Shown: one piece after another, positions 1 through 4,126 of the stretch
Position numbering within the stretch: position 1 is the first letter of the stretch
Layout: each line of letters starts with the position of its first letter
The notes under the pieces: model-generated
Told to the model about the DNA's origin: nothing
The model's input: the letters and a program-made list of their open reading frames with translations, nothing else
Database searches by the model: none
Translations under genes and position numbers: made by a program
DNA from: Sulfurospirillum sp. UBA6810
GTDB taxonomy: Bacteria; Campylobacterota; Campylobacteria; Campylobacterales; Sulfurospirillaceae
Reading direction: 5' to 3'
DNA length: 5,815 nucleotides
Assembly: GCA_002469305.1 (NCBI GenBank)
Contig: DKEY01000075.1
Span: forward strand, 1 to 5,815

Positions 1-903
1 TATGAAAAACCAAGTAAGCAGATAGTTGCAAAGAAAAAAGTAGTACGTTTAGGGCTTATTCAGTGGCAAATGCGTCCTTATAAAAACTTAGAAGAACTTT
101 TACAGCAAGCAGAGTATTTTATAGATACTGTTTCAGGATATCGCTCAGATTTTGCACTGTTTCCAGAGTTTTTTAATGCGCCACTTATGGCTGAAAACAA
201 CCATCTTTCTGAACCTGAAGCAATCCGTGAGCTTGCAAAACATACTCATGATATTGTTCAAAAGTTTTCAGAATTTTCTATATCTTACAACATCAATATC
301 ATATCAGGAAGTATGCCAGAGATGAGAGATGGGCACCTTTACAATGTAGGATATCTCTGTAAACGTGATGGTACGATAGAGCGTTATGAAAAGATACATG
401 TAACTCCTGATGAAGCAAAAGTTTGGGGTATGCAAGGTGGTAATAGCTTAAAAACTTTTGATACAGATTGCGGGAAAATTGGCATACTTATCTGCTATGA
501 CTCAGAGTTTCCAGAGCTTAGTAGACTTTTGAGTGATGAGGGCATGGATATCTTATTTGTACCATTTTTAACTGACACTCAAAATGGATATTCGAGGGTA
601 AGAAATTGTTCACAAGCAAGAGCAATAGAAAATGAATGTTATGTAGCAATTGCAGGAAGTGTAGGAAATCTTCCAAAGGTCCACAATATGGATATGCAGT
701 TTGCTCAATCCATGGTTTTTACTCCTTGTGATTTTGCTTTTCCAACCAATGGCATCAAGGCAGAAGCAACGCCAAATACAGAGATGGTTTTGATAGCTGA
801 TGTTGATATAGACCTTTTGACTGAACTTCACGAGTTTGGTAGTGTGAAAAATCTAAAAGATAGAAGAAAAGATATCTTTACGCTCACAAAAAATATCAAA
901 TAA
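1..903 (+). CDS. Carbon-nitrogen hydrolase (nitrilase superfamily), C-terminal part of a probable GNAT-nitrilase fusion; 5' end outside window
   Basis: The frame is open from base 1 to the TAA at 901-903, giving 300 codons. The first in-frame ATG (base 70) lies after the first beta strand of the hydrolase fold (VVRLGLIQWQ), so it is not the true start and the gene begins upstream. The nitrilase catalytic triad is complete: Glu in LFPEFF (codon 56, bases 166-168), Lys in YEKIHVTPDE (codon 131, bases 391-393) and the nucleophile Cys in ICYDSEFPE (codon 165, bases 493-495). Such enzymes hydrolyse C-N bonds of amides or nitriles in the cytoplasm. The charged linker before the domain and the YFIDTVSGYRSDFALFPE pattern match the nitrilase branch that is fused to an N-terminal RimI-like acetyltransferase (YhcX-type proteins of about 500 residues). 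The acetyltransferase half is not in the window, so the fusion is inferred. The substrate is unknown. The 3' end overlaps the convergent truC gene by 8 bp. Confidence 0.9.
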   Translation, partial: YEKPSKQIVAKKKVVRLGLIQWQMRPYKNLEELLQQAEYFIDTVSGYRSDFALFPEFFNAPLMAENNHLSEPEAIRELAKHTHDIVQKFSEFSISYNINIISGSMPEMRDGHLYNVGYLCKRDGTIERYEKIHVTPDEAKVWGMQGGNSLKTFDTDCGKIGILICYDSEFPELSRLLSDEGMDILFVPFLTDTQNGYSRVRNCSQARAIENECYVAIAGSVGNLPKVHNMDMQFAQSMVFTPCDFAFPTNGIKAEATPNTEMVLIADVDIDLLTELHEFGSVKNLKDRRKDIFTLTKNIK

Positions 904-1630
904 CTTTCCAATTAAATTGTTTCAATAAAGAGATAAAGGTTTCATCTAGTGGAGCCTCTATCTTGAGGCGTTCATTTGTAAAAGGATGGGTTATCTCTAA
1001 GGAGTTTGCATGAAGTAACATCCTTTGGCAGTTAAATGCTTCTCTTATATATTTATTTTGTTCTCCTCTGCCATATTTTGTGTCACCTAAAAGATGATGG
1101 GAGATATGCTTCATATGGCGTCTTATCTGATGTTTTCTGCCACTCTTTGGGGTAACTTCGACTAGAGAATATCGTGTTTTTTCATAACGCCCTATTGCAT
1201 AATCAAGCTCAACAGTAGCGAGCCTTTTATACATAGTTATAGCTTCTTGAGGCTCTTTCTCGCTCCGTGCTTTTTTATCTGCTATCTTGTCAAGTTTTTC
1301 GCCTAAGGGATGTTCTATAATGCCATTTTCTTGCGTATATCCTCTCACGATTGCCAGATAAGTTTTGGTTATGCTATGTTCTTCAAACTGTTTTGACATC
1401 AAGCTTGCACACTCTTTGCTAAGAGCAAAAAGTAAAACGCCAGAAGTAGGTTTGTCAAGACGATGCACTGGATAGATGTATTGATTTATTGCATCTCTAA
1501 GCATCATCATGGCATAGTAAATCTCATGCCTATCTATCATAGATTTGTGCACTAAAAGTCCACTTGGTTTATTGATAGCCACGAGGTGTTCATCACGGTA
1601 TAAAATTTCTAGTTTATAATCTTTGTACAT
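896..1630 (-). CDS. truC: tRNA pseudouridine(65) synthase TruC
   Basis: This RluA-family pseudouridine synthase of 244 residues (E. coli TruC is about 260) isomerises U65 in the T-stem region of certain tRNAs (tRNA-Ile1 and tRNA-Asp in E. coli). Reading from the ATG at 1630, the order is LEILYRDEHLVAINKPSG (family N-terminal strand, near residues 7-24), the catalytic motif HRLDKPTSGVLLFA with the nucleophilic Asp at residue 59 (bases 1454-1456), then KIADKKAR, the TTRY-like KTRYSLVEV, SGRKHQIRRHM and LLGDTKYG. These blocks and their spacing resemble TruC more closely than RluA, RluC or RluD, and no S4 domain is present. The frame stays open further upstream, to an ATG at 1645 and a TTG at 1675. 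I chose 1630 because the homologous fold begins just after it and the upstream codons overlap the promoter. No Shine-Dalgarno sequence is visible. The TGA stop (898-896) lies inside the end of the convergent hydrolase gene. Confidence 0.9.
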   Translation of the reverse strand: MYKDYKLEILYRDEHLVAINKPSGLLVHKSMIDRHEIYYAMMMLRDAINQYIYPVHRLDKPTSGVLLFALSKECASLMSKQFEEHSITKTYLAIVRGYTQENGIIEHPLGEKLDKIADKKARSEKEPQEAITMYKRLATVELDYAIGRYEKTRYSLVEVTPKSGRKHQIRRHMKHISHHLLGDTKYGRGEQNKYIREAFNCQRMLLHANSLEITHPFTNERLKIEAPLDETFISLLKQFNWKVI

Positions 1631-1640
1631 TCGCAATAGT

Positions 1641-1669
1641 AGCATATTTTGTGTATAATTTTTTATCAA
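1641..1669 (-). promoter_or_regulatory. Candidate truC promoter
   Basis: On the minus strand, TTGATA (1669-1664) and TATGCT (1646-1641) are separated by exactly 17 bases. Transcription would start only about 4 bases before the ATG at 1630, which fits the missing Shine-Dalgarno sequence and suggests a nearly leaderless mRNA. The -10 match is only moderate in an AT-rich stretch. Confidence 0.3.
1654..1659 (+). promoter_or_regulatory. -10 box of the aldehyde dehydrogenase promoter
   Basis: A perfect TATAAT preceded by TGTG and by A/T-rich DNA, without a clear -35, is the usual vegetative promoter style in Campylobacterota. The predicted start near 1666 leaves a leader of about 28 bases containing the ribosome binding site at 1682-1688. 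It overlaps the divergent truC promoter on the other strand, so the two polymerases would probably compete. Confidence 0.5.
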
Positions 1670-1681
1670 GAGCAATAAAAT

Positions 1682-1688
1682 AGGGGAG
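1682..1688 (+). promoter_or_regulatory. Ribosome binding site of the aldehyde dehydrogenase gene
   Basis: AGGGGAG lies 5 bases before the ATG at 1694. It is a strong purine-rich Shine-Dalgarno match and fixes the start codon. Confidence 0.7.
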
Positions 1689-1693
1689 AAAAG

Positions 1694-3112
1694 ATGATAG
1701 CAAATGTCTATGTTGGTTCTACATGTAAAGAAAAAGAGACTTATAAAGAAGTGTTAAACCCCTATACAAAAAAGGTTGTTTCAAAGTTTGCTTTATGTGA
1801 TGCACATGACGCAAAAGAAGTTTTACATGTAGCCAAAAATGCATTTGCCGATACGAAAAAATCAAAACTTTCACAAAGGCTTGCATGGCTTGAAGATGTT
1901 GCAAAAAAGTTAGAACAAAACAGCGAAGATATGGCGCAAACTATCACGGATGAAGTTGGAAAGCCTATAAGATTTTCTCGTGTAGAAGTGCAAAGATGTA
2001 TAGAAACTATCAAGCTCTCCATAAGTGCTATGATGAGTTTGCATGGAGAAACTTTTCATAGCGATGCAATGCCTAGTGGTAAAGAGAGCTTATCTTTTTT
2101 TAAACGTGAACCTGTCGGAGTAGTCTTAGCTATAACCCCTTTTAACTTTCCTCTCAATCTTGTAGCACACAAAATCGCTCCAGCTCTTGTTGCAGGAAAT
2201 GCTGTGATACTCAAACCAACAAGTTCAGCTCCACTCACTGCTTTTAAATTTGCACAACTTTTTATCCAAAGTAAGTACGCGTTAAGCGATGCTCTGAGTG
2301 TTATCTATAGTGGAGAGGGAGTAAATGAAGCTTTAGTAACAAGTAAAATACCAAGAGTGATAAGTTTTACAGGAAGTGTTCCTGTTGGGCGAGATATCAT
2401 CACTAAAGCTGGCATCAAAAAAGTAGCACTAGAACTTGGCGGCAACGCTGCAACATTTATAGATAAAGATGCCAATATATCTGAAGCAGCTAAGAAATGT
2501 GCCCTAGGTGCTTTTATAAACTCAGGGCAAGTTTGTATCTCTTTGCAGAGGATTTATGTGCATGAAGATATCTATGAAGCGTTTGCAAATGCTCTAAAAG
2601 AAGAGACGCTATCTCTAAAAGTAGGAAGCCCTTATGAAGAGGAAACGTTTATAGGTCCTATGATAGATGAAAAAGCCTTACAACAAGCAAAAACATGGCT
2701 AAAAAGTGCCATAGATGAAGGGGCGAGAGTTCTTTGTGGCGCTACATGTAAAGATTTGATGTTTGAACCAACTATTATGGTGGATGTCAAAGAGGAGATG
2801 AATATAGTCTGCCAAGAGGTATTTGCTCCTATTGTTTCTCTTATAAGTGTTGTAGATTTTGATGAAGCAAAAGAGAAGATGAATAACTCAGAGTTTGGAT
2901 TGCAACTCTCTGTTTTTTCAAATAACTTGCTTACATGTAAAAGAGCGATAGATGAACTTGAAGCTGGAGGAATTGTGATAAATGACATTCCAACTTTGCG
3001 TTTTGATATCCAACCATATGGGGGTATCAAGCAAAGTGGGTTAGGAAAAGAAGGGCCAAAATACGCCCTTGAAGAGGATTATACCCAGATAAAATCAGTC
3101 GTTATTTGTTGA
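1694..3112 (+). CDS. NAD(P)-dependent aldehyde dehydrogenase, substrate unknown
   Basis: This 472-residue protein has full length for the ALDH superfamily, which oxidises aldehydes to carboxylic acids in the cytoplasm. Visible landmarks are TPFNFPLN with the oxyanion Asn151, ILKP with the coenzyme-binding Lys174, FTGSVPVG (225-232, Rossmann glycine motif), LELGGN with the general base Glu247, SGQVCI with the catalytic Cys281 (bases 2534-2536), QEVFAP with Glu375, and the C-terminal YGGIKQSGLGKEG. The pattern is closest to the lactaldehyde/RNP123-like and non-phosphorylating glyceraldehyde-3-phosphate dehydrogenase side of the family, but the sequence does not settle the substrate. The Glu that holds the adenosine ribose in strictly NAD-dependent members (KPxE) is replaced by Ser (KPTSS, 174-178), so NADP use is possible. 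The start at 1694 is supported by a strong ribosome binding site. The gene is divergent from truC, with no pathway partner next to it. Four copies of the TACATGTA motif lie inside it. Its 3' end overlaps trxC by 11 bp. Confidence 0.92.
   Translation: MIANVYVGSTCKEKETYKEVLNPYTKKVVSKFALCDAHDAKEVLHVAKNAFADTKKSKLSQRLAWLEDVAKKLEQNSEDMAQTITDEVGKPIRFSRVEVQRCIETIKLSISAMMSLHGETFHSDAMPSGKESLSFFKREPVGVVLAITPFNFPLNLVAHKIAPALVAGNAVILKPTSSAPLTAFKFAQLFIQSKYALSDALSVIYSGEGVNEALVTSKIPRVISFTGSVPVGRDIITKAGIKKVALELGGNAATFIDKDANISEAAKKCALGAFINSGQVCISLQRIYVHEDIYEAFANALKEETLSLKVGSPYEEETFIGPMIDEKALQQAKTWLKSAIDEGARVLCGATCKDLMFEPTIMVDVKEEMNIVCQEVFAPIVSLISVVDFDEAKEKMNNSEFGLQLSVFSNNLLTCKRAIDELEAGGIVINDIPTLRFDIQPYGGIKQSGLGKEGPKYALEEDYTQIKSVVIC
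1720..1831. repeat. Two TACATGTA motif copies in opposite orientation
   Basis: The 8-bp palindrome lies at 1720-1727 and 1824-1831. With flanks, the first reads CTACATGTAAAG on the plus strand and the second CTACATGTAAAA on the minus strand. They encode Thr-Cys-Lys and His-Val in the aldehyde dehydrogenase, in two different reading phases. Further copies are at 395-402, 2743-2750, 2932-2939 and 5687-5694. The sites are certain; their function is unknown. Confidence 0.5.
2743..2939 (+). repeat. Two TACATGTA motif copies in direct orientation
   Basis: Copies lie at 2743-2750 (CTACATGTAAAG) and 2932-2939 (TTACATGTAAAA), both on the plus strand and both encoding Thr-Cys-Lys (residues 351-353 and 414-416) at places that are not conserved in the aldehyde dehydrogenase family. 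Confidence 0.5.
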
Positions 3113-3530
3113 TAAATTGATTGACAAAACTTGTAAGTTGTTCATCATCCATAGCGCCAGAAATGCGTTTGACCTCTTTGCCATTTTTAAAAACAACAAG
3201 TGTTGGGATACTCTTGATTTTAAATCTTGTTCCTAAAAATTGTTCATCTTGGGCATTGACTTTTCCAAAGAGTGCTTTGAGAGCAAAGTCTCTTGCTACT
3301 TCTTCAAAAACAGGTTTCATCTTTTGGCAAGGCTGACACCAAGGTGCCCAAAAATCAAGAATGACAGGGATATCAGAGTTGCTAAGGATTTTATCTATGA
3401 ATTCACTTTTTATATTGATGGCTTTTGATTCAAGAAGAGATTTTTTACACTTTCCACAATTTACTTTTTTATATTCCTCTTTTTTAGGGACATTGTTGAT
3501 ACTTGTACAGTATGGACATATGATTTTCAT
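3102..3530 (-). CDS. trxC: Thioredoxin 2 (TrxC type) with N-terminal zinc module
   Basis: This 142-residue protein (E. coli TrxC has 139) is a cytoplasmic disulfide reductase. Residues 1-30 carry two cysteine pairs, CPYC (Cys5, Cys8) and CGKC (Cys25, Cys28), which match the zinc-binding extension that separates TrxC from Trx1. The thioredoxin fold follows from about residue 35: VILDFWAPWC with the buried Asp59, the active site Cys65-Gln-Pro-Cys68, the cis-proline in SIPTLVVF (Pro109), and KNGKEVKRISGA near the end. The active site is CQPC instead of the usual CGPC. The frame is open upstream to an ATG at 3572, but AAGGAG lies 5 bases before the ATG at 3530 and the earlier ATG overlaps the promoter, so 3530 is the start. 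The gene is divergent from bcp, whose product normally needs thioredoxin as reductant, and its TAA lies within the end of the aldehyde dehydrogenase gene. Confidence 0.93.
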   Translation of the reverse strand: MKIICPYCTSINNVPKKEEYKKVNCGKCKKSLLESKAINIKSEFIDKILSNSDIPVILDFWAPWCQPCQKMKPVFEEVARDFALKALFGKVNAQDEQFLGTRFKIKSIPTLVVFKNGKEVKRISGAMDDEQLTSFVNQFINK

Positions 3531-3535
3531 AATAT

Positions 3536-3541
3536 CTCCTT
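3536..3541 (-). promoter_or_regulatory. Ribosome binding site of trxC
   Basis: AAGGAG on the minus strand ends 5 bases before the ATG at 3530. It decides between that start and the in-frame ATG 42 bases upstream. Confidence 0.8.
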
Positions 3542-3560
3542 GTAATTTTTTAACTTGCCA

Positions 3561-3588
3561 ATTATAGCACATATCAAAGTAACAAAAA
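3561..3588 (-). promoter_or_regulatory. trxC promoter (extended -10)
   Basis: On the minus strand TGC-TATAAT occupies 3569-3561, a perfect extended -10. A weak -35-like TTTTTG lies at 3588-3583 with a 16-base spacer. Predicted transcription starts near 3554, giving a leader of about 24 bases that contains the AAGGAG site. Confidence 0.55.
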
Positions 3589-3603
3589 CGTGATTTTTTG
3601 TTA
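3580..3603. promoter_or_regulatory. Inverted repeat between trxC and bcp, candidate shared operator
   Basis: TAACAAAAA (3580-3588) and TTTTTGTTA (3595-3603) are perfect 9-bp arms around a 6-base spacer. The left arm covers the -35-like element of trxC and the right arm runs into the -10 box of bcp. A second, overlapping dyad is GTGATT (3590-3595) with AATCAC (3605-3610). Both lie upstream of the predicted bcp start, so they would act as DNA sites and not as an RNA hairpin. The arms are largely A and T runs, which lowers their weight. The regulator is unknown. Confidence 0.35.
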
Positions 3604-3607
3604 TAAT
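3602..3607 (+). promoter_or_regulatory. -10 box of the bcp promoter
   Basis: A perfect TATAAT lies within a T-rich stretch, 24 bases before the bcp start codon, with no clear -35. Predicted transcription starts near 3614, leaving a short leader that contains AAGGA at 3622-3626. Confidence 0.5.
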
Positions 3608-3621
3608 CACAAAAAATTAAA

Positions 3622-3626
3622 AAGGA
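3622..3626 (+). promoter_or_regulatory. Ribosome binding site of bcp
   Basis: AAGGA lies 5 bases before the ATG at 3632. It supports this start over an in-frame ATG at 3590 that would lie upstream of the promoter -10 box. Confidence 0.7.
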
Positions 3627-3631
3627 AAATT

Positions 3632-4099
3632 ATGCCAAAATTAGACCAAGTTGCACCAGCATTTACACTTCCAAACCAAGATGAGGTTGAGATAGGCCTT
3701 CGTGATTTAGAGGGAAAGTGGGTAGTTTTATATTTTTACCCAAAAGACAATACTCCAGGATGTACGACCGAAGCTTGTGATTTTACAGCCTCCATCCCTG
3801 CTTTTGATGCACTTGATGCAGTAGTTTTAGGGGTAAGCCCTGATAGCCCTAAGAAACATAGAAATTTTATAGAAAAGAAAAATCTTGAGATTACCCTTTT
3901 AAGTGATGAAAACCAAGAAGTTTGCAAAGCTTATGGGGTTTGGCAGATGAAAAAGATGTGTGGAAAAGAGTATATGGGAGTTGTAAGAAGTACTTTTATC
4001 ATAAGTCCCGAGGGCAAGATAAAAGCACTTTGGGAGAGCGTAAAAGTCAAAGGACACGTCGAAGAAGTAAAAGCAAAACTCTCTACACTTCAAAACTAA
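3632..4099 (+). CDS. bcp: Thioredoxin-dependent thiol peroxidase (peroxiredoxin, Bcp/PrxQ)
   Basis: This 155-residue protein has the usual length for Bcp (E. coli Bcp is 156). It reduces hydrogen peroxide and organic hydroperoxides in the cytoplasm using electrons from thioredoxin. The order is VAPAFTLPNQDE (start of the AhpC/TSA fold), VVLYFYPKDNTPGCTTEAC with the peroxidatic Cys44 (bases 3761-3763) and the resolving Cys49 five residues later as in atypical two-cysteine PrxQ enzymes, then VVLGVSPDSPKKHRNFI, LLSDENQEVCKAYGVW, and VVRSTFIISPEGKI with the conserved Arg119. Cys98 and Cys110 are additional and not catalytic by position. The start at 3632 is backed by AAGGA 5 bases before it and by the protein beginning at the usual place. 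The gene is divergent from trxC, which encodes a plausible electron donor, and is followed directly by a strong terminator. Confidence 0.95.
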   Translation: MPKLDQVAPAFTLPNQDEVEIGLRDLEGKWVVLYFYPKDNTPGCTTEACDFTASIPAFDALDAVVLGVSPDSPKKHRNFIEKKNLEITLLSDENQEVCKAYGVWQMKKMCGKEYMGVVRSTFIISPEGKIKALWESVKVKGHVEEVKAKLSTLQN

Positions 4100-4126
4100 A
4101 AGTTAAGGGGATTTCCCTTAACTTTT
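4098..4126. terminator. Bidirectional intrinsic terminator between bcp and the DUF748 gene
   Basis: A perfect 12-bp stem pairs 4098-4109 with 4115-4126 (AAAAGTTAAGGG with CCCTTAACTTTT) around a 5-base loop. On the plus strand the U tract is only the TTTT closing the stem. On the minus strand the stem continues into CTTTTAGTTTT, a better tract. The stem starts inside the bcp TAA (4097-4099) and contains the whole TAA of the opposing gene (4120-4118), so it serves both genes. Confidence 0.85.

Noticed and set aside
1024..1040. Sigma-54-like TGGCAG-N5-TGCT
   Set aside because: It lies inside truC on the opposite strand with no gene start downstream and matches the consensus only partly.
2632..3030. 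Open frame of 132 codons on the minus strand inside the aldehyde dehydrogenase gene
   Set aside because: It lies fully antisense to a well-supported gene, its translation is serine-rich without a recognisable domain, and it has no ribosome binding site; it is a shadow of the real frame.
3531..3572. Longer trxC starting at the ATG at 3572
   Set aside because: The extra codons cover the extended -10 promoter, and the ATG at 3530 has a well-spaced AAGGAG and matches the family N-terminus.
3601..3615. PerR-like box at the bcp promoter
   Set aside because: Only one half (TTATAAT) matches, the other half is absent, and the match is the -10 box itself.
3590..3631. Longer bcp starting at the ATG at 3590
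   Set aside because: It starts upstream of the TATAAT box at 3602-3607, and the added residues have no counterpart in Bcp proteins.
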